DNA of 64,000 bases. Origin: an uncultured Eubacterium sp. GTDB lineage: Bacteria > Bacillota > Clostridia > Oscillospirales > Acutalibacteraceae. Location: the NCBI GenBank assembly GCA_910583925.1, contig CAJTZJ010000002.1, positions 73,738 through 137,737 on the forward strand, given 5' to 3'. The position numbers and the translations under genes were made by a program. The notes under the pieces are model-generated. The model worked only from the letters and a program-made list of their open reading frames with translations, searched no databases and was not told the origin of the DNA. The stretch's first letter is position 1; the number at the start of each line of letters is the position of its first letter. Positions 18,001 through 26,118 of this stretch are shown here, one piece after another.

Positions 18001-18145
18001 TCCTGAAAGCGATAAAACCATTGTGCGTGCAATTGCCCGCCAGCAGGGAGTTGGCGGATATGACAGCTGGGGTGCGAAAACAAATGATAAATATATAAAT
18101 AAAACAGATAGAACTTATCGTTTGAAATTCCAGATTAGGTTTTAA
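15086..18145 (+). CDS. lacZ: GH2 beta-galactosidase, LacZ type
   Basis: Cytoplasmic glycoside hydrolase family 2 enzyme that splits lactose and other beta-galactosides. The 1019-residue length equals E. coli LacZ, with the same layout: sugar-binding domain, two immunoglobulin-like domains around a TIM barrel, and a C-terminal Bgal_small_N domain. Catalytic residues are visible: acid/base E462 in WSLGNESLGG and nucleophile E529 in CEYTHAMGNS. It also has RTSHYPN and DENNMETHG. There is no signal peptide. SD aggag is about 12 bases before the ATG, slightly far. No lactose transporter is adjacent. Confidence 0.95.
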   Translation: MERKFIDGYSEWQTNPEIVGVNKLPYHSTFMPYDTFREAEACNRYESSRCKLLNGKWRFKLYKNYAYKPTDFAQTHYDSHNWDSVQVPGSWTMQGYDRNQYCNVRYPWEGSEDICPPNAPTKHNPVGCYLKKIQINKAMLEKRVVICFEGVESAFYLYVNGERIGYSESSFNRSEFDITRYLVEGSNLIGVEVYRWCTGSWLECQDMWRMAGIFRDVYIYTTEKEYIRDFIIKAEPNDTFKDGYFDVLVKTNGTYEALSLDLNIIDANGNMVALDSQYAEEDNVTSLKAIVTDAAMWSAENPYLYTLVLTLKHNGTPIEYVSTKFGFRKVEIKGGIININGRRVVFKGTNRHEFDCEKGRYISEEVMISDILQMKRNNINAVRTSHYPNCPRWLELCDEYGLYVIDENNMETHGTNNSKIIGCPQLPGSRPEWEKACMDRLKALYNRDKNHTSVVCWSLGNESLGGDIPKKMYKWIKDADESRFIHFECHNASDEKQLSDVQSKMYAKPWECEEYAVSGKDKRPYILCEYTHAMGNSCGCTDEYTALWDKYPCLQGGFVWDWVDQSIKTTDGNGVEYLAYGGDFGDNPNDGHFCGNGLLFGDRKPTPKLYEIKKLYQNVDFKAIDAEKGIIEIKNKFMFTNLNQFELYWCQCSDKGVFREGSVELDLEPNQSKVVDLELTRISSTESYLNLELRTTEDCAWVEEGHIIAEEQFVINEFENTYDELETGEELVIADSYGSLRILSEDLNIRFERRERNQLYSIRVGGEDILTAPVRFNFWRALTDNDRGNRAGSRLGCWRDAGNTPGIYNNTKFSIDDYRVTDGGRKVTINCSAVVCTDPESRAKLVYTVTSKGIGVDLQFMPDPSLPEIPEVSMLFELPGDFEDVTYLGEGPYENYIDRRNGTKIGVYNTTVTDMYTDYLKPQECGNRTGVRYATLVGKKKTFTLVAEPVMEFNASHYLPLEIENAWHKKELPESDKTIVRAIARQQGVGGYDSWGAKTNDKYINKTDRTYRLKFQIRF

Positions 18146-18155
18146 TTTAACTGTT

Positions 18156-18190
18156 ATTAGGCAATAAGGTTTCCGGCTTTATTGCCTAAT
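18156..18190 (+). terminator. Long perfect inverted repeat after lacZ
   Basis: Twelve perfect pairs (18156-18167 with 18179-18190) and an 11-base loop. The T tail is poor (ATTTG), so it may stop transcription weakly or protect the RNA end. Confidence 0.6.
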
Positions 18191-18238
18191 ATTTGTCTGA
18201 TACAATTGTAAAGAAAATGTAAGAAAATTGTTTTTTGC

Positions 18239-18267
18239 TTGACTTTTTAAATGCTTAGTAGTATATT
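18239..18267 (+). promoter_or_regulatory. Promoter of the radical SAM gene
   Basis: TTGACT at 18239-18244, 17-base spacer, TATATT at 18262-18267; the leader is about 65 bases. Confidence 0.65.
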
Positions 18268-18338
18268 TGTTCATACGAAACTATCAGAAAAATTCTCAGT
18301 TAATGTTTATTTACTATGATTTAAGAGGGAATAGAATT

Positions 18339-19769
18339 ATGAAATCGCTAAAAGAAACCGCAATGACAATAGCCGTTAAACAGGCTGTTAAATATGCAAG
18401 AAAGGATTTCAACAAAAATGCTCCGAAAATCCTTTCGCTTCTTGAAAAGGCAGATGTAAAAAAAGTAAACAGAAGTACATATGCAGGGCTTCACAAGGTG
18501 CTTGATGATCCGGAAAACAATTGGATGCGTTTTGCAAAAAGCCTTGCTTGTGATACAGATATTAATGTGCTTAATAAGCTCATTCCGCCTATGATGAATG
18601 TTGCCATAAACAGCTATTCGGTAAGAATGAAAAATATTGAAAAGTATGGCTGTAATGTTCCATGGGCTATTCTTATGGATCCTACTGCTGCCTGCAACCT
18701 GAAATGTAAGGGCTGCTGGGCTGCTGAATACGGTCATACAAGTCAGCTTTCTTATGATGACCTGGCAAGGATTATAAAACAGGGAAAAGAGCTTGGTACA
18801 TATATGTATCTTTATACAGGCGGTGAGCCTACCATAAGAAGAGCTGATTTAATGCGTCTTTGCCGTGAAAATCCGGATTGCGTATTTATGAGCTTTACAA
18901 ACGGAACCCTTATTGACGACAGCTTTGCTGATGAGATCGGTGAGGTTGGAAACTTCCTTCCGGCATTCTCTATTGAGGGTTATGAAGAAGAGAATGATTT
19001 CCGCCGCGGCGAAGGTACATTTGAAAAATGTACTGCTGCTATGAAGCGGCTTCAGGATCGTCATATTCCTTTTGGTGCATCCCTTTGCTATACCAGCAAA
19101 AATACAGATGTGCTTGCATCTGATGAATATATGGATTGGCTTATTGAAAAGGGTGTAAAATTTGCATGGTTCTTTACATATATGCCTACGGGAAACGGTG
19201 CGGTTACTGATCTTATGGTATCTCCTGAGCAGCGTGCATTAATGTATAAAAAAATGCATGAATGGAGGCATACAAAGCCTATTTTTGCGCTTGATTTCTG
19301 GAATGACGGCGAATATGTACAGGGCTGTATTGCCGGCGGACGCCATTATTTCCATATCAATTCAAACGGCGATTGCGAGCCTTGTGCATTTGTTCATTAT
19401 TCAAATGTTAATATCAAGGAATGTTCTGTGCTTGATGCACTGCAGAGTCCTATATTTATGGCTTATAAGCGCAATCAGCCTTTTAATAATAATATGCTTC
19501 GTCCGTGTCCGGTGCTTGATAATCCCGGTGCTATCAGCAAAATGGTGCATGATACAGGTGCTTATTCAACGGAAATGAATAATCCTGAAAGTGCAAATGC
19601 TCTTTTTGATAAAACGGTTGCTGCGGCTAAAGCATGGAAGATTAAGGCGGATGAGCTCTTTGACCGTGATGAGTATATTACAAAGCATGTTAAAGACGAA
19701 AATATGTATAATTTTGAAAAACCGGATGAGGAAAGAGAGTTTTCTGAATTTGAAAAAACAAAGGATTAA
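18339..19769 (+). CDS. Radical SAM/SPASM domain protein
   Basis: A 476-residue radical SAM enzyme. The 4Fe-4S motif CNLKCKGCW (CxxxCxxC) sits near residue 120 in DPTAACNLKCKGCWAAEYGH. A C-terminal Cys set (GCIAGGRHYF, GDCEPCAF, RPCPVLDNPG) indicates an auxiliary-cluster SPASM-like domain. The helical N-terminal region of about 100 residues precedes the barrel. The ATG at 18339 follows aagaggga; the in-frame upstream codons overlap the promoter. The substrate is unknown, and no peptide precursor gene is seen next to it. Confidence 0.85.
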   Translation: MKSLKETAMTIAVKQAVKYARKDFNKNAPKILSLLEKADVKKVNRSTYAGLHKVLDDPENNWMRFAKSLACDTDINVLNKLIPPMMNVAINSYSVRMKNIEKYGCNVPWAILMDPTAACNLKCKGCWAAEYGHTSQLSYDDLARIIKQGKELGTYMYLYTGGEPTIRRADLMRLCRENPDCVFMSFTNGTLIDDSFADEIGEVGNFLPAFSIEGYEEENDFRRGEGTFEKCTAAMKRLQDRHIPFGASLCYTSKNTDVLASDEYMDWLIEKGVKFAWFFTYMPTGNGAVTDLMVSPEQRALMYKKMHEWRHTKPIFALDFWNDGEYVQGCIAGGRHYFHINSNGDCEPCAFVHYSNVNIKECSVLDALQSPIFMAYKRNQPFNNNMLRPCPVLDNPGAISKMVHDTGAYSTEMNNPESANALFDKTVAAAKAWKIKADELFDRDEYITKHVKDENMYNFEKPDEEREFSEFEKTKD

Positions 19770-19799
19770 TACAATTAATCTTGAAAAGCAATAAAGGTA

Positions 19800-19832
19800 T
19801 TAAGGGCATATCACATAGTGGTATGCCCCTAA
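19800..19832 (+). terminator. Hairpin between radical SAM and CNNM genes
   Basis: Fifteen-position stem with one mismatch and one G-T pair (19800-19814 with 19818-19832), three-base loop, weak T tail. Confidence 0.55.
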
Positions 19833-19869
19833 AGCATTATTTTATAGAATTTTAAAGGAGTTTATTTTT

Positions 19870-21141
19870 ATGAACGGCGATTCAGTTCCGTTAATTACAG
19901 TTATGGTTGTTCTTGTTGCATTAAGCGGATTTTTTTCTTCTGCTGAAACGGCATTTTCATCACTTAATAAGGTAAAACTTAAGGCTATGGCTTCAACTTC
20001 AAAGCACAAAAAATCCATTGATAGGGCGCTCGCGCTTTCTGAAGATTATGATGTTGTGCTTTCCTCAATATTAATCGGAAACAACCTTGTTAATATTGCG
20101 TGTACATCTATTGCAACTCTTGTTTTTACCGGTTTTTTCGGTCAGCAGCTCGGTACAACACTGTCAACTGTCGTAATGACAATTATTGTTCTTATTTTCG
20201 GAGAGGTTACCCCAAAGCAGATTGCAAAGGAAAAGGCAGAAAGCTATGCAATTGCAGTTGCACCGGCAGTTAAATTCTTTATTGTTATTTTCAGTCCACT
20301 CAATCTTTTTTTCAGAGCATGGTCTAAGCTTATGGCAAAAATTTTTCGCATCAGCAAGGTTTCAACTGTAACGGAAGAAGAACTGAAATCTTATGTAAAT
20401 GAAGCACATTCGGGTGGAGAAATTGATGAAAATGAATCAAAGTTGATTCGTTCCTCAATAGAGTTTGATGATATTGATGTTTCAGATATTTTAACCCCGC
20501 GCATAGATGTTGCAGCAATAGATAAATATGCGTCCTTTTCCGAAATCTCAAAGGTGTTTAAAGAGAATCATTTCAGCCGCCTGCCGGTTTATATTGACGA
20601 TATAGATCATATTGTAGGTCTTATTCATCATCGTGATTTTGAAGCGGCAAGGGACAGGAATTTAAAATCGCTCAGGACAATTCTAAAGCCGGTTCCGACT
20701 GTTTCTCCTGATACTAAAATTTCAAAGCTTCTCAGAATTCTTCAGAAGAATAAAACGCATCTTGCCGTTGTTGTTGATGAATTCGGCGGTACGGAGGGTA
20801 TTGTTACGCTTGAGGATATCCTGGAAGAGCTTGTCGGCGAAATCTGGGATGAGCATGATGAGGTTTCGGTAGATATTGAGAAAATTTCCGAAAATGAATA
20901 TATAGTAGACTGTTCATCTTCTCTTGAAGACTTCTTTGAATATTTCAATATTTCTGCTGAAGAAAATGCGGTTTCAACCGTGAACGGCTGGGTTATGCTG
21001 AAAACGGATAAAATCCCTGAGGTTGATGATAGCTTTTCATTTGACAATCTGGATGCAGTTGTTGTTTCAACAGATGGTAAAAGAGCAGATAAAATCAAAA
21101 TTACGGTAAAAGAAAAGGAAAATGAAGATGTTTCTGAATAA
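19870..21141 (+). CDS. CNNM/CorC family protein (DUF21-CBS-CorC_HlyC)
   Basis: A membrane protein often annotated as hemolysin C-like and linked to Mg2+/Co2+ efflux. It has 423 residues: a DUF21 membrane domain (about 1-190, with GFFSSAETAFSSLN and FGEVTPKQIAKE), a CBS pair (about 205-330, with DILTPRIDVAAI and HLAVVVDEFGGTEGIVTLED) and a C-terminal CorC_HlyC domain (about 340-420). Length and order are normal. SD aaaggag lies before the ATG. Its last 14 bases overlap the start of pth, so the two genes are likely translated together. Confidence 0.93.
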   Translation: MNGDSVPLITVMVVLVALSGFFSSAETAFSSLNKVKLKAMASTSKHKKSIDRALALSEDYDVVLSSILIGNNLVNIACTSIATLVFTGFFGQQLGTTLSTVVMTIIVLIFGEVTPKQIAKEKAESYAIAVAPAVKFFIVIFSPLNLFFRAWSKLMAKIFRISKVSTVTEEELKSYVNEAHSGGEIDENESKLIRSSIEFDDIDVSDILTPRIDVAAIDKYASFSEISKVFKENHFSRLPVYIDDIDHIVGLIHHRDFEAARDRNLKSLRTILKPVPTVSPDTKISKLLRILQKNKTHLAVVVDEFGGTEGIVTLEDILEELVGEIWDEHDEVSVDIEKISENEYIVDCSSSLEDFFEYFNISAEENAVSTVNGWVMLKTDKIPEVDDSFSFDNLDAVVVSTDGKRADKIKITVKEKENEDVSE

Positions 21142-21733
21142 AAAGAAGCAATTTAATAACGGCGGATATGATTTCATTATTGCAGGTCTGGGAAATCCGG
21201 GAGCGAAATATGAAATGACAAGGCATAATGCAGGCTTTCTGGCAATTGATTTGTTTGCTTTGAATGAAAATGTCAGTGTAAAAAAGCTTAAATTTCATTC
21301 GCTTGTCGGGGATGTTAAGATAAATGATAAAAAGTGTCTTTTAATGAAACCGCAAACCTTTATGAACAGTTCGGGTGAAGCAATCGGAGAGGCGGCAAAG
21401 TTTTATAAAATTCCTGCCGAAAATGTTATTATTATCTCTGATGATATTTCGCTTGATGTCGGCAAAATCAGAATCAGAAGAAAGGGTTCAGCAGGCGGAC
21501 ATAATGGGCTTAAAAGCATAATTGCCCATCTTGGCTCTGAAAGCTTCTCAAGGATAAAGGTTGGTGTCGGTAAAAAGCCAAGTGCGGATTATGATTTGGT
21601 AGATTGGGTGCTCGGCAGATTTCCAAAGGAACTGGAGAGCGATTTAAAATCCGCTCTTGAAAATGCAGCACAGGCTGTTCCGCTTTTGGTAAACGGAGAA
21701 ACCGATAAAGCTATGAATTTGTTTAATTCATAA
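21128..21733 (+). CDS. pth: Peptidyl-tRNA hydrolase
   Basis: Recycles peptidyl-tRNA released from ribosomes. It shows the family signature IAGLGNPGAKYEMTRHNAGF (catalytic His in RHN), MKPQTFMNSSGEA and GGHNGLKSI. About 200 residues is slightly longer than usual because of an extra N-terminal stretch (MFLNKKKQFNNGGYD). The ATG at 21128 is preferred because aagga (21115-21119) is eight bases upstream; the ATG at 21122 is too close to that SD. It overlaps the preceding CNNM gene and is followed by mfd, the common Firmicutes order pth-mfd. Confidence 0.96.
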   Translation: MFLNKKKQFNNGGYDFIIAGLGNPGAKYEMTRHNAGFLAIDLFALNENVSVKKLKFHSLVGDVKINDKKCLLMKPQTFMNSSGEAIGEAAKFYKIPAENVIIISDDISLDVGKIRIRRKGSAGGHNGLKSIIAHLGSESFSRIKVGVGKKPSADYDLVDWVLGRFPKELESDLKSALENAAQAVPLLVNGETDKAMNLFNS

Positions 21734-21775
21734 ATATTTTATAGATTATGCTTATTAAAAAAGGAAAAAATATAT

Positions 21776-24700
21776 ATGTCCTGCTATTCAAAAATTTTTG
21801 AAAAGAGCAATGAATTTTCAAGCCTCGGCAAAAGTATAACCATCGGAGGTATGCCTGTCGGGGCAACAGGTGTGTCTGATTCGGTTAAGGCGCATTTTAT
21901 TCATTCTCTTATGGAATTAAAAAATAATAAGGCGCTTATCATAATGCCTGATGAAGCATCAGCAGTAAGAATGAGCGAAAATTTAGGCTCACTTCAGGAG
22001 GGTGTGCTTTTTTATCCTGCCCGTGAATTTACTTTTCAGCAGGTTGCGGGTGTATCTCATGAATTTGAGCATATTCGTCTTGGCGTTCTTTCTAAAATTA
22101 TAAAAGGTGAATTCAGTGCTGTTGTATGCTCCGTAAATGCTGCCTGCCAGAAAACGATGCCGCCCGAAAATTTGAAGCTTCTTTCGCTTGAAATTAAGGA
22201 TGGCGATACGGTTGATGTTGATGAAATTTCCGAAAAACTTGTGGCAGCAGGCTACAGCAGATATGATCAGGTGGACGGTATTTCGCAGTTTGCAATAAGA
22301 GGCGGAATTATAGATGTTTTCCCGCCCGGTGCATCCGAGCCTGCAAGAATAGAACTTTGGGGAGATATGATAGACGGAATTGCTTCCTTTGATATCGCAA
22401 CACAAAGAAGAACCGGAAAGCTTGATAAAATTGATGTTATTCCGGCAAATGAAGTGCTTTTCAAATCAAATAAGAAGTTTGCTGATTGTATTGAAGCGCT
22501 TGCAGACAATTTAAAGGGAAAAGCAATAAAGGCTCGAGAAAGTCTTTATGCTGATGCTGAAATACTAAATAACGGCGGCTCATTGCCTTGTAACGATAAA
22601 TATCTTCCTCTTGCATATAATAGTAATGGTATTTTTGATTATCTTGATGGTATTCTTTTTGTTTGCGAAAGTGCCAAGGTTAAGGAAAAAGCGAATAATC
22701 AAAGCCGGCTGATGGAGGAACAGATTAAATGGTATCTTGAGAGCGGAAATCTGTGTAAGGGTATTGATAAATTTACTGTTGAATTTGATGAATTAAAGGA
22801 TATTTATTCGAATTCGGGTGCTGTGTATTTGGATTCGCTTCCAAGAGGCTCGTTTGATACGCCGGTTTCTCATTTATCTTCCTTTACCGTCCAGAGTTTT
22901 AATGCATGGAACGGAACCATGGAGCAGCTTAGTGAGGATATAAAACCGCTGTATGATAAAAAATATACTATTTGTATTATGGCAGGTACTTCAAGAGCTT
23001 GTAAGGCACTACAGTATGATTTAAATGAAGCGGGTTTTGATGCTGTTTATTTTGAAAAAATGCCTGCTGAATTTCCGAAAGGCTCTGTTTCTGTTGTTTC
23101 AGGCTCTCTTAATGCGGGCTTTCAGCTTTCGGATTTGTCCTTTGCCCTTATAACGCATACTAAGGCTGTTCAAAAGAAAAAGAAAAACAAGGGCATTCAT
23201 TCCAAAAATGCAATTCATTCGCTTGATGAGCTTTCGATAGGTGACTATATTGTTCATAATGTTCACGGTATCGGTGTGTTTGAGGGTATTCACGCTCTTG
23301 AACTCAACAAGGTTAAAAAGGATTATATCAAAATCTCTTATGCAAAAGGAGATACGCTTTATGTTCCGGTTACCCAGCTGGACCTTGTTTCAAAATATAT
23401 CGGTCCCAAGGAGGACAGCAAAGTTAAAATAAACCGCCTTGGAGGCAGCGAATGGAAAAAAGCAAAGGCAAAGGTTCGTTCCTCTGTTAAGGATATGGCG
23501 AAGGAATTGATTGCTTTATATGCAAAGCGTATGAGTACAAAGGGTTATGCTTTTTCCGAAGATACAGATTTACAGCGTGATTTTGAGCTTCGATTTGCTT
23601 ATGATGAAACAGATGATCAGCTTCGCAGTGCTGCTGAAATAAAGGGGGATATGGAACGCTCTGCCCCTATGGATAGGCTTCTTTGCGGCGATGTCGGCTT
23701 TGGTAAAACAGAGGTGGCGCTTCGTGCTGCTTTTAAGTGTATTTCAGAGGGCAAGCAATGTGCTGTTCTTGTGCCTACAACCGTTCTTGCTATGCAGCAT
23801 TTCAATACTTCGAAAAGCAGAATGGAAGCATATCCTGTCAGAATAGAAATGATTTCTCGTTTTGTTTCTTTGAGAAAGCAAAAGGAAATTATGAAGGAGC
23901 TTGAAGAGGGAAAAATTGATTTGCTGATCGGAACGCACAGAATTATAAGCAAGGATATCAAATTTAAAGATTTAGGGCTTCTTATTGTTGATGAGGAGCA
24001 GCGTTTCGGTGTTGCTCAAAAAGAAAAGCTAAAGGAAAAATTTCCGCGTGTTGATGTTTTAACGCTTTCTGCAACGCCTATCCCTCGTACTCTGAATATG
24101 GCAATGAGTGGGATAAGGGATATGAGCCTGCTCGAAGAAGCACCGGGCGAAAGGCATCCTGTTCAGACTTATGTTGTTGAATATGATTTCGGAGTTCTGA
24201 TTGAAGCAATGGAAAAGGAACTTGCAAGAGGTGGGCAGTGCTATTATCTTCATAATAATATAGACACGATTGAGCATACTGCTGTTAAAATTAAAAAAGA
24301 AATTCCGGATGCAAAGGTTGGTATTGCCCACGGCAGAATGACGGAAGAGCAGCTTTCCGATGTCTGGAATCAGCTTCTGAACGGTGAAATAGATATTTTA
24401 GTATGTACAACGATTATTGAAACGGGTATTGATGTAGCCAATGTTAATACGCTTATTATTGAACATGCAGACCGAATGGGGCTTGCTCAGCTTCATCAGA
24501 TCAGAGGCCGTGTGGGCAGAAGCTCGCGCCGTGCCTTTGCATATTTTACCTTTTCAAGAGGCAGGGAATTATCGGATATAGCAACAAAAAGGCTTGAGGC
24601 GATACGGGAATATACCGAATTCGGTTCCGGTTTTAAAATTGCAATGCGTGATCTTGAAATCCGAGGGGCAGGCTCAATATTGGGTAATAAGCAGCATGGT

Positions 24701-25258
24701 CACATGGAAGCAGTCGGCTACGATATGTATTTAAAACTTTTAAGCGAGGCTGTAGCAGAGGAAAAGGGCGAACGCTCCGAGGAAGGAGAAGAGCAGGAAT
24801 GCCTGATTGATCTTCCGATTGAGGCTCATATTCCTGAGGATTATATTACCTCAACGCCGCAGCGTCTTTCTATGTATAAACGAATTGCAGCTATCCGTTC
24901 CGATGCGGATGCAAACGATGTTTATGATGAACTTGGTGACAGATTCGGTGCACCGCCCGAAGCAATTTGCGGTCTTGTTGAAATTGCTCTTCTCAGAAAC
25001 ATAGCTTCCCGTATGGGTGTCTATGAAATAACGCAGAGAAATGGCTCTGTTCTTCTGTATATGAATGAGCCGGATGTAAAATATGTTATTGCTCTCAATA
25101 AAGAAATGAAAGGAAGAGTTCTTCTTTCAGCTGCTAAAAAAGCATATATTGCTGTTAAGCTTGATTATGAATCTCCGCTTGAAACCGTTCAGCAGTCCCT
25201 TGCAATTATGAACAGTGTTTTTACGGAAAATACAAATAATTCATCTTCTGCTGAATAA
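21776..25258 (+). CDS. mfd: Transcription-repair coupling factor Mfd
   Basis: Removes stalled RNA polymerase from damaged DNA and brings in UvrA. At 1160 residues it is full length. The UvrB-like N-terminal module (SRYDQVDGISQFAIRGGIID) is followed by the polymerase-interaction domain (IHNVHGIGVFEGI-like segment at about residue 490), then the RecG-like motor with Walker A LLCGDVGFGKTEVALRAAF, DEEQRFG box and GRVGRSSRRAFAYF, and the C-terminal TRCF domain. SD is not strong (aaaaaggaaaaa). It ends four bases before a hairpin that spans the next gene's SD. Confidence 0.97.
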   Translation: MSCYSKIFEKSNEFSSLGKSITIGGMPVGATGVSDSVKAHFIHSLMELKNNKALIIMPDEASAVRMSENLGSLQEGVLFYPAREFTFQQVAGVSHEFEHIRLGVLSKIIKGEFSAVVCSVNAACQKTMPPENLKLLSLEIKDGDTVDVDEISEKLVAAGYSRYDQVDGISQFAIRGGIIDVFPPGASEPARIELWGDMIDGIASFDIATQRRTGKLDKIDVIPANEVLFKSNKKFADCIEALADNLKGKAIKARESLYADAEILNNGGSLPCNDKYLPLAYNSNGIFDYLDGILFVCESAKVKEKANNQSRLMEEQIKWYLESGNLCKGIDKFTVEFDELKDIYSNSGAVYLDSLPRGSFDTPVSHLSSFTVQSFNAWNGTMEQLSEDIKPLYDKKYTICIMAGTSRACKALQYDLNEAGFDAVYFEKMPAEFPKGSVSVVSGSLNAGFQLSDLSFALITHTKAVQKKKKNKGIHSKNAIHSLDELSIGDYIVHNVHGIGVFEGIHALELNKVKKDYIKISYAKGDTLYVPVTQLDLVSKYIGPKEDSKVKINRLGGSEWKKAKAKVRSSVKDMAKELIALYAKRMSTKGYAFSEDTDLQRDFELRFAYDETDDQLRSAAEIKGDMERSAPMDRLLCGDVGFGKTEVALRAAFKCISEGKQCAVLVPTTVLAMQHFNTSKSRMEAYPVRIEMISRFVSLRKQKEIMKELEEGKIDLLIGTHRIISKDIKFKDLGLLIVDEEQRFGVAQKEKLKEKFPRVDVLTLSATPIPRTLNMAMSGIRDMSLLEEAPGERHPVQTYVVEYDFGVLIEAMEKELARGGQCYYLHNNIDTIEHTAVKIKKEIPDAKVGIAHGRMTEEQLSDVWNQLLNGEIDILVCTTIIETGIDVANVNTLIIEHADRMGLAQLHQIRGRVGRSSRRAFAYFTFSRGRELSDIATKRLEAIREYTEFGSGFKIAMRDLEIRGAGSILGNKQHGHMEAVGYDMYLKLLSEAVAEEKGERSEEGEEQECLIDLPIEAHIPEDYITSTPQRLSMYKRIAAIRSDADANDVYDELGDRFGAPPEAICGLVEIALLRNIASRMGVYEITQRNGSVLLYMNEPDVKYVIALNKEMKGRVLLSAAKKAYIAVKLDYESPLETVQQSLAIMNSVFTENTNNSSSAE

Positions 25259-25261
25259 TAC

Positions 25262-25297
25262 AAAACACCTCAGGGCATAATGCTTATGAGGTGTTTT
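25262..25297 (+). terminator. Hairpin covering the SD of the M23 gene
   Basis: Eleven perfect pairs (25262-25272 with 25287-25297). The 3' arm contains GAGGTG (25288-25293), the likely SD of the next gene (ATG 25300). The T-run is only four, so it may act as an SD-hiding switch rather than, or besides, a terminator. Confidence 0.6.
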
Positions 25298-25299
25298 AT

Positions 25300-25992
25300 A
25301 TGTCTGCAAATTCTAATTCTAAAAAGGGAAACAAAAATTTAAGAGCATTGTTTTCCGTTATATGTATTTCAATAATAGCTCTTGGGCTTATTGTTTATTT
25401 TTCAACAAGCTCTGCCAATAACGATCCTGTAAATGAGCAAACAACGATTCAGGAAACAACCGAGCCTGTTCAGAGAAGTGTTACCGTAGAGGATACCACT
25501 GAAGAGGAAACGGAGCCGGAAACAGAAAAGGATACTGCTCCCGAAAGCACATCCATGGCTCTTCTGGATACAAATACTCCATATAAAAGCTTTTATAAAT
25601 ATCCGCTTACTGAGGCTGTTGTAAGCGGTTATACCGAAGAACTGGTTTATAATGAAACGATGGGAGATTACAGAAGCCATACAGCTGTTGATTTTAAGGG
25701 CGAAGCAGGAACCTCTGTTTTTGCTATTAATGATGGTATCGTTCTTAATGTTTATAATGATAATATGCTTGGTATGGTTGTAGAGATAGACCATGGCGGC
25801 AAGCTTGTTGCAAAATACGGCGGTCTTGATGTTGTTAATGTATCTAAGGGTGATCCGGTTATGATTGGCGCAACAATCGGTACACTTGGTAAGGTTCCAT
25901 GTGAAGGGGTTGCTGAAAGTCATCTTCATTTTGAAACAAGGATTGACGGTGCAAGTGTAAATCCACTTGATGTTATGGGTAAGACCGAGTAA
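25300..25992 (+). CDS. M23 (LytM-type) peptidase, SpoIIQ-like
   Basis: Membrane-anchored cell-wall peptidase-type protein, 230 residues. One N-terminal membrane helix (about 18-38) is followed by a Thr/Glu-rich linker (about 45-85) and a LytM domain. The zinc-binding residues are complete: His and Asp in SHTAVDF and the His-x-His in SHLHFE. The layout resembles SpoIIQ of spore formers, but orthology is not proven. Start 25300 uses GAGGTG as SD; the in-frame GTG at 25291 lies in the hairpin and is rejected. Confidence 0.85.
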   Translation: MSANSNSKKGNKNLRALFSVICISIIALGLIVYFSTSSANNDPVNEQTTIQETTEPVQRSVTVEDTTEEETEPETEKDTAPESTSMALLDTNTPYKSFYKYPLTEAVVSGYTEELVYNETMGDYRSHTAVDFKGEAGTSVFAINDGIVLNVYNDNMLGMVVEIDHGGKLVAKYGGLDVVNVSKGDPVMIGATIGTLGKVPCEGVAESHLHFETRIDGASVNPLDVMGKTE

Positions 25993-26018
25993 TTTTTGAT
26001 TAACTTTTATATAAAAAT

Positions 26019-26052
26019 AACCGGGCTGTAAAAACAGCTCGGTTAATCTTTT
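26019..26052 (+). terminator. Terminator after the M23 peptidase gene
   Basis: Eleven-pair stem with one G-T pair (26019-26029 with 26034-26044), AAAA loop, then CTTTTT. Confidence 0.85.
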
Positions 26053-26118
26053 TGGTTATCAGGGTTAAGATTAATGATGTTCTGACTTGTGATGAACAGG
26101 CCAGGTATCTTATGCCGG

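Noticed and set aside
18267..18338. 24-residue N-terminal extension of the radical SAM protein
   Set aside because: It overlaps the -10 box of the promoter and lacks an SD; the ATG at 18339 has one.
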